From Verrucomicrobiota bacterium (GTDB taxonomy: Bacteria > Verrucomicrobiota > Verrucomicrobiia > Limisphaerales > DSYF01), in assembly GCA_025457615.1 (NCBI GenBank), contig JALOTZ010000011.1, positions 1-63,484 of the forward strand: a stretch of DNA of 63,484 bases, given 5' to 3'. Both the position numbers and the translations under genes were made by a program. Positions within the stretch are counted from its first letter, which is position 1. Every line of letters starts with the position of its first letter. The notes beneath the pieces were generated by a model, which worked only from the letters and a program-made list of their open reading frames with translations, was not told where the DNA came from and ran no database searches. Positions 1 to 8,093 of this stretch are shown here, in pieces.

Positions 1-524
1 GCGTTCTTGTCGCTGCTCTTGACCGGCCAGCCTTCGGTGCCGTCGGGGCGCGGCCGCACGGCTTGTTGCGAGGGCAGCGGAAACATTATGGTGCCGTTGA
101 CATTGCGCCGCGGCACCCACCAGTTGTGGCGGATTTGCGCGAAGTAGCCGTAGCCCCCCACATTGCGGAAATAGTTCAGCAGGTCTTTGATATCCCCGAT
201 CTGGCGCCCATTGTTGGAGGCCGCAAAGGTTTTGTTGGCCTCGTCGAGTTCCGTGTTGCGCACCGGGCAGAACCACATGGGCACCGTCAGCCCGTAGTCA
301 TTCCCCAGGCTCCACACCATGTTGGTGGGCACGTCCCACTTGAAGTTGCTGGTGCAATTGATGACCTTGGCCTTGAACTTGGTCCGGCCCAGGGCGGGCA
401 GGAGCATGGCGGCCAGGATGGCGATGATGGCGATCACCACCAACAGCTCGATGAGTGTGAAGGCGCGCCCAGCCGCGCGGGCGGCCCGGAAGCCGGTCAG
501 AAGCCGGGTTTGTGGGAAGTTCAT
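1..524 (-). CDS. Prepilin-type N-terminal cleavage/methylation protein (3' end outside window)
   Basis: The frame is open from an ATG at 522-524 to the window edge, about 174 codons without a stop. The N-terminus carries a basic leader followed by [19 protein letters not shown], the type IV prepilin/pseudopilin signal; the residue before the F is Ala rather than the usual Gly. The rest is rich in Asn, Trp and Gly, as in the DUF1559/H-X9-DG secreted proteins that are abundant in Verrucomicrobiota and Planctomycetota. Such proteins are processed by a prepilin peptidase and exposed at the surface; their individual roles are mostly unknown. A LacI-type operator-like site lies 202 bp upstream. The C-terminal domain cannot be judged because the gene runs off the window. 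Confidence 0.85.
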   Translation of the reverse strand, partial: MNFPQTRLLTGFRAARAAGRAFTLIELLVVIAIIAILAAMLLPALGRTKFKAKVINCTSNFKWDVPTNMVWSLGNDYGLTVPMWFCPVRNTELDEANKTFAASNNGRQIGDIKDLLNYFRNVGGYGYFAQIRHNWWVPRRNVNGTIMFPLPSQQAVRPRPDGTEGWPVKSSDKN

Positions 525-725
525 GGCAGTGCGGGAATAATTCGTGGGTTGGAGGTTTGGGGATCGGGATGGGACCCCGGCTGTGGGCGCCCGGCACCTT
601 CCCGTCGTGCCCGGACCGGGCAGAGGGTGGTGAAACCGTTTCGCAGGTGCGAGTGCATCACGTGCATGGGTCTGATTACCTTGATAGGGATAGGCACGAT
701 CACCCTTGCCTTCAAGGGACTGTTT

Positions 726-741
726 GGTTAACAGGTTAACC
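726..741. promoter_or_regulatory. Putative LacI-family operator, copy 1
   Basis: GGTTAACAGGTTAACC is a near-perfect 16-bp palindrome (consensus GGTTAACCGGTTAACC, the CG-centred style of LacI/GalR operators). The identical 16-mer occurs at 2067-2082, against the start of the LacI gene. Here it lies 202 bp upstream of the partial prepilin gene read on the minus strand. Binding by the linked regulator is inferred. Confidence 0.6.
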
Positions 742-887
742 TGGTCCGTGCCGGCGGGATCGCAATGACGGCAGGCGAAAGGTCATCATGGGCTGTCCCT
801 CGGCACACTGGGGGGGAGGCTCACAACGCCTGATCCCTGAGCGCAGGTCTGTGAGAGGCGAGGAACGGGGGTGAGTTCAGCGCCGCC

Positions 888-948
888 GGGTCAGGGGATC
901 CGGCCTGCAGCCACAACGCGCCTCAGGCCCGGTGCCCTCACGGGGCGA
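888..948. repeat. Dispersed hairpin repeat, copy A
   Basis: The first 23 bases (GGGTCAGGGGATCCGGCCTG and onwards) match 55320-55342 with two differences. The distal 25 bases (924-948) match 55350-55374 with four. The distal part can fold into a short hairpin (CCCGGTG/CACGGGG) whose counterpart in the other copy is also paired. Confidence 0.45.
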
Positions 949-1083
949 TCCACGCCGGTTCCACGGGTTAGGAATTCCGGGGCTTCGCCCAAGGAAGCTT
1001 TCGCGCTTTGATCCTCCCAGTGGGCAGGACCAGCGATGCGCTTACCGCTTCCACAGTGCGGGCGCAAGCGGCTTTCGGCCCCA

Positions 1084-1956
1084 TCAGTTCTTGTGCGCCG
1101 TGCGCCGCTGAATCCAGAGAATATCCTCGTTGTTTCGCAAGAACACACCGTTGATCGAGGTGCGGCTGATCTCGCGCACCGTGCGGGGATCCACCCAGCG
1201 CCTCAGTTCCGAATGACCGTCGGCAAAGGCGAACCCCGAGGATCCGCCGTGGGAACTGGCAGGCCAGTCCACCATTACGGTCGTGTTGGGGTTGGGGTAG
1301 AACGCCATGGAGACGACAAAGGCCCCGTCATTGATGCTGTCCTCGCGCTCATCGACAAAGACAAAGGCTTCCGACGGGCCGGGACTGTTGATCTGGCTCA
1401 ACTTCCGAAAGCCTGAGAACAGTCCTTTTCCACCGCCGAACAACTCGGACATTGCCTGATAGTGGTCGCCCATCCAGGCATTCATCGAAATGCTCCGGAC
1501 CCGTGGAACAGACTCGCCTTTGCACGGTCCAGCGGTCGGGACCACCACACTCCGGTCGCCCGGGCAGCGGAAGATCTCGGTGTCATTGACATAGCTGTAC
1601 AACACACTCTTGGTGATATCCTGATCGACATTCCAGTTGCTGGGATTGCCGCCGTCATACATGGTCAGCACGCCGGTCATCCAAGCTGGCACGCTCGGGT
1701 CCCCTGACGTGGACGCGGCCCTGGGCAGCACATCCTTCAGATCATCCACACACATGCGCCAAGCCAGCATGACCTGCCGGCCGTTGTTCAGACAACGGAT
1801 GGACTGGGCTTTGGCCTTGGCCTTGCTCAAAGCCGGCAGCAGCATGGCCGCCAGAATCGCAATAATGGCAATGACGACCAGCAGTTCGATGAGGGTAAAT
1901 GCCGACGCGCAAATCCGCGCCGCGCGGCAGCCCAAAGTGTTAAGTGGCTTTTGCAT
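1084..1956 (-). CDS. Prepilin-type N-terminal cleavage/methylation protein
   Basis: About 290 residues. The N-terminus has a short basic leader and [19 protein letters not shown], then [20 protein letters not shown], the typical junction in DUF1559-like verrucomicrobial pseudopilins. The C-terminal part contains the H-X9-DG type motif ([19 protein letters not shown], about 60 residues from the end). The product is expected to be exported and processed like a minor pilin. An in-frame ATG at 1978-1980 would add eight residues. I chose the ATG at 1954-1956 because an extended -10 element (TGCTAATAT, 1986-1994) leaves too little leader for the upstream ATG. The gene is divergent from the LacI regulator and shares its operator-like site. 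Confidence 0.85.
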   Translation of the reverse strand: MQKPLNTLGCRAARICASAFTLIELLVVIAIIAILAAMLLPALSKAKAKAQSIRCLNNGRQVMLAWRMCVDDLKDVLPRAASTSGDPSVPAWMTGVLTMYDGGNPSNWNVDQDITKSVLYSYVNDTEIFRCPGDRSVVVPTAGPCKGESVPRVRSISMNAWMGDHYQAMSELFGGGKGLFSGFRKLSQINSPGPSEAFVFVDEREDSINDGAFVVSMAFYPNPNTTVMVDWPASSHGGSSGFAFADGHSELRRWVDPRTVREISRTSINGVFLRNNEDILWIQRRTAHKN

Positions 1957-1985
1957 AATTGCGTCTGGATCTTTGTGCATTGGTC

Positions 1986-1994
1986 ATATTAGCA
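1986..1994 (-). promoter_or_regulatory. Possible extended -10 promoter element
   Basis: On the minus strand the sequence TGCTAATAT matches an extended -10 (TGnTATAAT-like). It lies about 30 bp before the preferred start of the prepilin gene; no clear -35 is seen. Confidence 0.35.
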
Positions 1995-2066
1995 TGTCTA
2001 GGCAATTCTCGGTACATGATTGATGCTTCTTATCCGCATTGGCGCTTGCCAAACGACCAGGATTTT

Positions 2067-2082
2067 GGTTAACAGGTTAACC
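2067..2082. promoter_or_regulatory. Putative LacI-family operator, copy 2
   Basis: GGTTAACAGGTTAACC is identical to copy 1. It directly abuts the ATG of the LacI-family gene at 2083, so a bound repressor would cover the translation start region. That suggests autoregulation, with control of the divergent prepilin gene as well. No Shine-Dalgarno sequence is visible between the operator and the start. Confidence 0.65.
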
Positions 2083-3162
2083 ATGGACAAGCCGCCCACC
2101 TATCAGGAGATTGCCCGCCGGGCGGGTGTGAGCATTGCGGCGGTGTCCTTTGCCTTGCGGAACGGGCGCAAGGTCTCGGCCGAGACCCGGGAGCGGGTGC
2201 AGCGGGCGGCCCGGGAGTTGGGGTACCAGCCCAACCCGCTGCTGGCGGCCTACCAGTCCGAGGTGCGCACGCGCAAGTCGCGGAAGTTTCAGGCCACCCT
2301 GGCGTGGATCAACGATCATCCGCAACGGGATTTCTGGACCGACACGCCGTACAACCGGGTCTTTTGGGACGCGGCGGTCCGGCGGGCGGCCGAGCTGGGC
2401 TACAGGCTGGACAACCTGTGGATGGAAGACCTGGACCTGGAAACGCCCCAGGACAACATCCGGAAATTCCTGCGCATCCTGCGCGCCCGCGGCATCCACG
2501 GCGTCATCCTGCCCATGCTCATGTCGTCGCTGCACGCCACCCTGGAATGGGAAGGCTGCGCCACGGTGTTGCTGGGGGAATATCAACAGCTCATGCGACA
2601 TGCACGCCTGGGGTTGCCGCCCAACACGCGACGCTGCCAGCATCACCAGGTGAATCCCGACCATTTCCACAACATCACCCTGGCGCTGCGCAGTCTGAAC
2701 GCCCTGGGCTACCAGCGCATCGGGCTGGTGATCTCGCCGTGGTACGACATGGTGACCGACGGGCTCTGCGCCGGGGGGTTCTGGAGTGAACAACGCGAAT
2801 GGCCGGCCAGCCGCCGCCTGCCCCCCTACAGCAAGCCCACCCTGGAGGAACTTCCGGCCTGGTTGAAACGGCATCGGCCCGACGTGGTGATCGGATACCA
2901 AAGGGAATTGCGGTCCGCCGTTGAGAACGATGGGCGGCGCATTCCGGAGGACATCGGGGTGGCCCACCTGAACCTGGCGCCGGATGTGGCCGGCTGGAGC
3001 GGGATCCATCAGCAAGCCGACCAGATCGCCGCGGCCACGGTGGACCTGGTGGCGGCCAACCTGCAACACAACGAGCGGGGCACGCCGCCCTACGCCAAGG
3101 AAGTGCTGATCAAGGGCCGCTGGGTGGACGGAAAGACCACGCGGAAAACCGGAGACACGTGA
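2083..3162 (+). CDS. LacI/GalR-family transcriptional regulator
   Basis: 359 residues. Residues 1-60 form the LacI helix-turn-helix and hinge: TYQEIARRAGVSIAAVSFAL, then RVQRAARELGYQPNPLLAAY. The remainder has the periplasmic-binding-protein-like effector domain, including the DVVIGY and DIGVAHLNL segments expected of the C-terminal lobe. An open frame continues 21 codons upstream, but the HTH begins right after the chosen ATG, as in the family. The ligand is presumably a sugar or sugar acid. Matching operator-like sites stand at its own start, in front of a prepilin gene and in front of the catabolic operon that starts at 21258, so it is probably the local regulator of that operon (inference). 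Confidence 0.93.
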   Translation: MDKPPTYQEIARRAGVSIAAVSFALRNGRKVSAETRERVQRAARELGYQPNPLLAAYQSEVRTRKSRKFQATLAWINDHPQRDFWTDTPYNRVFWDAAVRRAAELGYRLDNLWMEDLDLETPQDNIRKFLRILRARGIHGVILPMLMSSLHATLEWEGCATVLLGEYQQLMRHARLGLPPNTRRCQHHQVNPDHFHNITLALRSLNALGYQRIGLVISPWYDMVTDGLCAGGFWSEQREWPASRRLPPYSKPTLEELPAWLKRHRPDVVIGYQRELRSAVENDGRRIPEDIGVAHLNLAPDVAGWSGIHQQADQIAAATVDLVAANLQHNERGTPPYAKEVLIKGRWVDGKTTRKTGDT

Positions 3163-3197
3163 GAAACGCAGGCCCCCCCGGCCGGGCGTTCCAACCC

Positions 3198-4073
3198 TCA
3201 CGCCCCTTCCACCGGCTGCATCACGCCGCGGCGCTCGTCGTGAAGCCGCCCCGGATCCAGGTCGTCGAGGACCAGCACGCCCTGGAGGGATGAAATCAGC
3301 TCGGCTTGGCTCCACGTCCAGACCAGTTCCCCTGCCGGGTCAAACTCCAACAGTTGGACGCCCGAGTGGCCGAGCCCCGGGCCATGTCCCTGCCAGTTGG
3401 CCAGCACCAGGTGCCCGTTGGGCAGCAGTTGAAACAGGGCGAAGAAATAGGGCCGCACCGATTCAGGCAATTGCTCCTTGCCGCCGATTTTTCGAAGCAC
3501 GTTGCCACGTGCATCCAACTCGACCGCAAACGCACCATATCCAGCGCTCACCAGCAGATGGTCGTTTGGCAAACGGACCGCCTTCCACGCGTGAAGGAAT
3601 CCCTCGACGGGAAACTCGCGAAGGTATTTCCCGTCACGCGTGCCTTCCCGAATCCGATCGTTGCAACACATCAAGTAAGTTCCCGCGGAAGTCTGGCGAA
3701 TCAGCCGCACGTAATCGCCGGGGAAGACCGCCCGCTGCACCTCACGATCCTGCCGGTCCAGTTCCAGGATCGTGACGCCCACCGCGCCCGCCAGGTTCAC
3801 CCCAGCCACCAGCGTGTGACCATCGGGTTGACGACGCGCAGCGGTGACACCCTCCAATCCGGCAAAATCGCGCACCTTCCCACCGGTCCGCAGATCAAAC
3901 TCTGCAAATCCGTGGTGATGGCCCACCAGCAAACGACCGTCACCGATCAATTGCAAGTCACGCGCGGCGGGCCGGCCGATAGGCACAAGCCAGTCACTTG
4001 CTGGATCCTTCTCATTCACATGCAGCAACGTCGCGTTGCCTTCGTCAATCGCTACAAATTCGTGTTGGATCAT
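3198..4073 (-). CDS. Beta-propeller (NHL/WD40-like) protein
   Basis: 291 residues starting MIQHEFVAID. Repeated short beta-strand blocks such as GDGRLLVGHHHGFAEFDLRT, RLPNDHLLVSAGYGAFAVEL and LPNGHLVLANWQGHG are typical of a six- or seven-bladed propeller of the PQQ/NHL type. No signal peptide is seen, so it is probably cytoplasmic. It is the last gene of the long catabolic operon, 28 bp after the MFS transporter stop. Family knowledge does not give a reaction. A lactonase or sugar-binding role is possible, but no catalytic motif is recognised. An in-frame start 32 codons upstream would overlap the transporter gene and is less likely. Confidence 0.65.
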   Translation of the reverse strand: MIQHEFVAIDEGNATLLHVNEKDPASDWLVPIGRPAARDLQLIGDGRLLVGHHHGFAEFDLRTGGKVRDFAGLEGVTAARRQPDGHTLVAGVNLAGAVGVTILELDRQDREVQRAVFPGDYVRLIRQTSAGTYLMCCNDRIREGTRDGKYLREFPVEGFLHAWKAVRLPNDHLLVSAGYGAFAVELDARGNVLRKIGGKEQLPESVRPYFFALFQLLPNGHLVLANWQGHGPGLGHSGVQLLEFDPAGELVWTWSQAELISSLQGVLVLDDLDPGRLHDERRGVMQPVEGA

Positions 4074-4101
4074 GGGGTGTTTTGAGGCGCTTCCGGCCCG
4101 A

Positions 4102-5529
4102 TCAGACGGCAGGGTCCGTCCGGGGCGGCGTGTAACTTCCATCTCCGCCCAGACGGCGCCATTGCACAAAGAGGGTCACGCAGGCGAGGAACGACAGCCC
4201 ATTGGCCGCAGCGCACCAGAGGAAAATGAGGCGATAATCGCGCACCGTCTCCAGCATCCAGCCGCACAGGGTGGGTCCGAGCACGACCCCGGTGAATCCG
4301 AAGATCTGGTTGGCGCTGAAGAACTGGCCGTATTTGTCCAGCGGCAACAGCCGCGGGAACAGGGCCAGATAGGCGCCCAGCACGATGGCCGTGCAGACCT
4401 GATTGAGAATCCAGCACCACTGCAGGCTGGCGGCGTCGTGGATGAGAACGAAGCACGCCACGAAACTGAGCGCCGTCAACAGCAACCCCGCCACTTCGAG
4501 GCGCAGCGGATGCCAGCGGTCCACCAGCGGCCCGGCCAGCAAAAAGACCGGCACCTGGACGAAGAAGGTCCACGCTTTGATCTTGCCGAATTGATCCAGG
4601 GTGAGGCCGAGGGTTTGGGCATAACCCGGCTGGCCGGCGTGCGTCGCGAAGAAAATGACAAAGGTGTTGAAGGGAACGATGGAAAGCCAGAAGAAGAACG
4701 GGATCAGGTAGAGATTCAAATAGAACTTGTGCCGGTAACACTCGCTGAAATAGGTGTGCAACAGGCCCGTCAGCCAGGCCCAGGCGCTGGACTGCCCGGG
4801 CGGCGGGGGCGGGTAGTCGCCCTCGCGCACCCGCCACACCAGCAGCCCGAACGCGCTGGCATAGAGCACGGCCACCAGGGCATACACGTGGAAAGTGTGG
4901 GTCTCCACCCAGCCCAGCAGCCAGCGGTTGAAGGCAAAACTGCCGCAGGCGCCGACGGCCCGATACAGGCCGACGAATTTCCCCATGACCTCCTTGGGCA
5001 CGACGTCGGCGAAGAGGAATTGGTACACCTGCATCACATAAGTGTTGAACACCACGAAGACCACCGCGGCGATGCCGATCCAGACGATGGTGCAGCCGGG
5101 CACGGTCAAGCGCGTCCCCAGCACCGGCGAGAGCACCCCATGAATCCACCCGCCCATCGGCCCGGCCGCGCCCAGCAACAGCAGGCTGACCACCACCGGC
5201 CCGGCGCTCCAGAGCAGGAAGGGCCGACGCCGGCCCATCGGACTGCGATGCCGGTCGCTCTGGAGGCCCACCATGGGGTTGAGCATCATGCCGATCAACG
5301 CCGGCAAACCCTGGCTGAGGAAGCCCACCAGCGAATCCCCCGCCCCGGCCCAGCGCAGTTGCAGGGGAACAACGTTGGGCAGGAGGGATTCCATGATCAT
5401 CAGGCAGAAATCCCCCCACAACATCCAGAACAGGACGTTGAACAGGGTGGCCCGGGTGTACACCAGCGTCCCGACCCGCCAGCGCTTTACGGCGGGAATC
5501 TTTGCTTCGGTGACCGGCGGCTCTTGCAT
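4102..5529 (-). CDS. MFS sugar transporter (SLC45/GPH-like)
   Basis: 475 residues with about 12 hydrophobic segments. After the second or third helix the loop SDRHRSPMGRRRPFLL has the DRxxxxxGRRR signature seen in MFS sucrose/glycoside transporters (SLC45-like). A repeat-like motif recurs after helix 8. The protein should import a mono- or disaccharide by proton symport across the inner membrane. It sits 12 bp after the amidohydrolase gene and before the propeller gene, and is the only transporter in the operon. That makes it the likely importer for the pathway's substrate (inference). The substrate cannot be told from sequence. Confidence 0.85.
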   Translation of the reverse strand: MQEPPVTEAKIPAVKRWRVGTLVYTRATLFNVLFWMLWGDFCLMIMESLLPNVVPLQLRWAGAGDSLVGFLSQGLPALIGMMLNPMVGLQSDRHRSPMGRRRPFLLWSAGPVVVSLLLLGAAGPMGGWIHGVLSPVLGTRLTVPGCTIVWIGIAAVVFVVFNTYVMQVYQFLFADVVPKEVMGKFVGLYRAVGACGSFAFNRWLLGWVETHTFHVYALVAVLYASAFGLLVWRVREGDYPPPPPGQSSAWAWLTGLLHTYFSECYRHKFYLNLYLIPFFFWLSIVPFNTFVIFFATHAGQPGYAQTLGLTLDQFGKIKAWTFFVQVPVFLLAGPLVDRWHPLRLEVAGLLLTALSFVACFVLIHDAASLQWCWILNQVCTAIVLGAYLALFPRLLPLDKYGQFFSANQIFGFTGVVLGPTLCGWMLETVRDYRLIFLWCAAANGLSFLACVTLFVQWRRLGGDGSYTPPRTDPAV

Positions 5530-5541
5530 TGCGAGGCCGTC

Positions 5542-6336
5542 CTAACCCGCCAGCAGACGGGCCAGATTGCCGCCGAGAATCAACTCCTTGTCCGATTCGG
5601 CAATATCGAGCGAGCGGATAACCTCCAAGTCACGCCTGGTGGTTGCCTCGGAGTTCCAAGGGAAATCCATTCCGTAGATGAAGTGTTTCGCGCCCAGGCC
5701 ACGGATCATTTCCGCCACCAAAGGCGCAACATGCCACACGTATTGGGCGGGGTTGAAGATGCTCGTCAACCCGCCGAAGCACTGACCGGGGTGGTTCGCA
5801 ATAATGGCGGTGAAATCGTGGAAATAGGCCCGGCCGCCCAGATGCTCAAAGACCAGGCGCAACTTGGGGAAATCGAAGGACAGATCGTCAAACTTTTCGG
5901 GCCGGGCGAGCGACAACCGCGTGCCATGCGCGCCGGTGTGATAGTTGAGAATCATCCCCAACTCCCCGGCCCGCGCATAAAACGGCCGCGCCGCCGGATC
6001 GGCAATATCATGCTGGTCAATCGAAGGATGAATCTTCAACAGGCAAACGCCCTGATCGTGCAACATTTGCGTCACCTCGCAGACGTCCCGGGAGAGCGGA
6101 AACACCGTGCCCGCCGGGGTCAAACGGTCACGATGTGCTTTGATCTCATTCAAAGCCCAGAGGTTGGCGCGACGCAGGTCGTGCCCCATCTGGCAGGCGA
6201 ACGGCGGAAAGATCACCGCACGCTCAATGCCGCAGGCATCCATGCGCTTCAAAAGCGAAGTGACACCGCCCTCGGGCCACCAGTCTCCCGGCTGTGGCGA
6301 CGGCACTAGATGGGCATGGTTCGCAAAAATCCTCAT
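5542..6336 (-). CDS. Amidohydrolase-2 family (metal-dependent TIM barrel) hydrolase
   Basis: 264 residues. The N-terminal NHAH motif (residues 6-9) corresponds to the HxH metal site. Later come NYHTGAHG, EHLGG and YGMDFPWNSE, which match the conserved His and Asp positions of Amidohydrolase_2 (PF04909). This family includes sugar-lactone hydrolases, pyrone-dicarboxylate lactonase and decarboxylases. In an operon with aldonate dehydratases a lactonase role is the best guess. The start ATG overlaps the stop of the truncated glcD-like fragment by 4 nt (ATGA), so translation is coupled. Confidence 0.75.
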   Translation of the reverse strand: MRIFANHAHLVPSPQPGDWWPEGGVTSLLKRMDACGIERAVIFPPFACQMGHDLRRANLWALNEIKAHRDRLTPAGTVFPLSRDVCEVTQMLHDQGVCLLKIHPSIDQHDIADPAARPFYARAGELGMILNYHTGAHGTRLSLARPEKFDDLSFDFPKLRLVFEHLGGRAYFHDFTAIIANHPGQCFGGLTSIFNPAQYVWHVAPLVAEMIRGLGAKHFIYGMDFPWNSEATTRRDLEVIRSLDIAESDKELILGGNLARLLAG

Positions 6337-6446
6337 GAACGATTCTTCTGGCGAAACGCCGCCGTGCCATCGAACGCATACGGAATCAAATCCTCCGGCG
6401 CGGTCAGCACGCGCTCGCGACCGAGCCGTTGAATCAGCCGTTCCAT
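6333..6446 (-). pseudogene. Truncated glycolate-oxidase (GlcD/FAD-binding) N-terminal fragment
   Basis: A 37-codon frame begins with an ATG one base after the BMC stop and ends with TGA inside the amidohydrolase start. The segment ERVLTAPEDLIPYAFDGTA strongly resembles the N-terminus of GlcD-type FAD-linked glycolate/lactate oxidases, which are normally about 450-500 residues. The FAD-binding PP-loop and everything after it are missing. The likely history is an internal deletion that removed the rest of the gene while keeping coupled translation. An intact GlcD would oxidise glycolate or lactate, a fitting last step after an aldehyde-producing aldolase. Confidence 0.65.
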
Positions 6447-6447
6447 T

Positions 6448-7068
6448 TCAGCTCTTGGGCAGCAGGCTCGCCAGGTCGTCGTGCGGCCGGGCGATGACAT
6501 GCGCGGCAATCAATTTGCCCAGTGCACCGATCGCCTGGCTGCCGGCATCCACGGCGGCGGTCACCGCCGCCACGTCGCCCTTGATGATGACGGTCACGTA
6601 GGCCGCACCGATCTTTTCCTTGCCCACGAGCGTGACGTTCGCGCTCTTCAACATGGCGTCGGTGGCTTCCAGAACGGCCGTCAGGCCTTGCGTTTCCAAA
6701 ATGCCCAGCGCTTCTTGTTTCGTGCTCATACTTTTCCTTTCAGTTTGCGGATAATCGGTCGGGAGAAACTGGTCGCGCCCACCGTAAAGCGGATTCTGTG
6801 CGTTGGGAAAACGCACCAACCCGGCCAGCGCCGGCGCGGGATTTGCCAGCAGCGAAACCACCGCGCTTGTCCCCAACTTGGCCGCAGACTGCTCCGCGAC
6901 TTCCAACGCCGCCTGCACCGCCGCCACTTCCCCTTCCACGCGGATGAGCAGATTCTCGTTGCCGGTCGTTTCAATGCCCAGCAGCCGCACGGACGCCGCC
7001 TTGACCATCCGGTCCGAGACGATGGCCGTGATGGCGAAAAAGGGAATTTCAGCGAAGCCGAGGGCCAT
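6448..7068 (-). CDS. Tandem BMC-domain microcompartment shell protein
   Basis: 206 residues containing two BMC domains in one uninterrupted frame. Domain 1 is residues 1 to about 85 ([20 protein letters not shown], then [20 protein letters not shown]) and is followed by a C-terminal extension ending [17 protein letters not shown]. Domain 2 is residues 114-206 ([38 protein letters not shown], then VIARPHDDL), a textbook hexameric BMC-H. Tandem domains imply a BMC-T trimer. However, a strong ribosome-binding site precedes an internal ATG at 6727-6729, so a free BMC-H may also be made. The gene lies 8 bp after a DHDPS-family aldolase. No BMC-P pentamer gene is in the window. Confidence 0.9.
   Translation of the reverse strand: MALGFAEIPFFAITAIVSDRMVKAASVRLLGIETTGNENLLIRVEGEVAAVQAALEVAEQSAAKLGTSAVVSLLANPAPALAGLVRFPNAQNPLYGGRDQFLPTDYPQTERKSMSTKQEALGILETQGLTAVLEATDAMLKSANVTLVGKEKIGAAYVTVIIKGDVAAVTAAVDAGSQAIGALGKLIAAHVIARPHDDLASLLPKS
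6735..6740 (-). promoter_or_regulatory. Internal ribosome-binding site for the second BMC domain
   Basis: AAAGGA on the minus strand lies five bases before the in-frame ATG of [15 protein letters not shown], which begins domain 2. The site is stronger than most in this operon. It suggests separate translation of a 93-residue BMC-H in addition to, or instead of, the fused protein. Confidence 0.6.
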
Positions 7069-7076
7069 AGCGAAAA

Positions 7077-8093
7077 TCAAGCGCCCGGTCTGGCCACCCT
7101 GGCCATCACATCGCGCACGATCCTGTCCACATCCACGCGCCCGTGGCCGCCGGTCGCGGCCGCCGCCAGGGGCCGGATGCACGCGCCGGCCGCCTCGCCG
7201 AAACCGCACTCTGCCAGGATGCAGGCGATGTGTCCGCGCAGCCCGCTCAAATCCGCCTTTTCCTTGCTCGAAATCGGCTGCCGGCTGTGGCCCATCTCGA
7301 AGCCGCGCAGCGAAGCCGCCGCCCGGAATCCCTCTGGGAAAATCGGACCGGCAAACATGGCCTCGATCAGATCGAGCAGCTTGAACTGGATGCGTTTGGC
7401 CTCGGCCAGATTGCCCGCCTTGAACTCGCGATACAGTTTCATCACCACTTCCGGCACGACGCCCGAGGTCGCAATCGTCCCGCCGTCCGCGCCCATCAGC
7501 AGCGACGGCAGCAGGATTTCCTCCGTGCCGGTCAGCACCGTGAACTCCGGCCGGATGGCCTTGAGCTTGTGCAACGTCGCCACCAGGCGCGGGAAATCCC
7601 GGCTGGAATCCTTGATGCCCACGATGCGCGGACAGTCCCGCGCCAGGCGTTCGACGACGGGCAGGCTGATTTCGTTGGCAAACTGCGGAATGTTGTAGAG
7701 CAGGATGTCGATCGGACTGCGCCGCGCGATCTCGCGAAAGTATTCCTCCACGCTTTCCTGGCTGACCTTGAAATAATACGGCCCGGTCAACGAAATCGCC
7801 ACGCAGCCGAGCTCGGCATACAACGCGGCGGCTTCGAGGATTTCGTTGATGTTGGCTTCGGCCGCCCCGGCGAGAATCGGCACGCGCCCGCGGTTCTCCT
7901 CCGCGATGATGCGGATGACGCGCTTGCGTTCCTCGAAGTTCAGGCGGATGAATTCGCCCGTGCTGCCGTTGGGATACAGGCCGCCGACGCCCTTGTCGAT
8001 CAGCCAGTGGATCATCCGGCGCAGCTCTGTTTCGTGGATCGCGCCGTCAGCGCGAAACGGAATCAGATTCGGCGTGAAGATGCCCTGGATCAT
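7077..8093 (-). CDS. DHDPS/NAL-family class I aldolase with putative BMC encapsulation peptide
   Basis: 338 residues. A TIM barrel of the dihydrodipicolinate synthase / N-acetylneuraminate lyase / 2-keto-3-deoxy-sugar-acid aldolase family. NGSTGEF (residues 42-48) matches the substrate-binding GTTGE loop, Y133 in LLYNIP is the conserved Tyr and K161 in GIKDSS is the Schiff-base Lys. These enzymes split 2-keto-3-deoxy acids into pyruvate and an aldehyde. The family usually ends near residue 290-300. Here an Ala/Gly linker leads to the amphipathic tail [19 protein letters not shown], which looks like a BMC encapsulation peptide. The next gene codes for the shell protein. The start ATG overlaps the upstream stop by 4 nt. 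Confidence 0.85.
   Translation of the reverse strand: MIQGIFTPNLIPFRADGAIHETELRRMIHWLIDKGVGGLYPNGSTGEFIRLNFEERKRVIRIIAEENRGRVPILAGAAEANINEILEAAALYAELGCVAISLTGPYYFKVSQESVEEYFREIARRSPIDILLYNIPQFANEISLPVVERLARDCPRIVGIKDSSRDFPRLVATLHKLKAIRPEFTVLTGTEEILLPSLLMGADGGTIATSGVVPEVVMKLYREFKAGNLAEAKRIQFKLLDLIEAMFAGPIFPEGFRAAASLRGFEMGHSRQPISSKEKADLSGLRGHIACILAECGFGEAAGACIRPLAAAATGGHGRVDVDRIVRDVMARVARPGA

Larger units (their letters stand above)
525..1083. other. Non-coding stretch between two prepilin-like genes
   Basis: No convincing coding sequence is seen here. It holds the operator-like site at 726-741 and a hairpin-forming repeat at 888-948 that recurs near 55320. The open frames present lack conserved features. 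Confidence 0.6.

Noticed and set aside
4036..6309. A long plus-strand open frame (about 750 codons) opposite the transporter and amidohydrolase genes
   Set aside because: It is rich in Gln, His, Arg and Glu, as expected for the antisense of GC-rich genes, and has no motif. The minus-strand genes are well supported.
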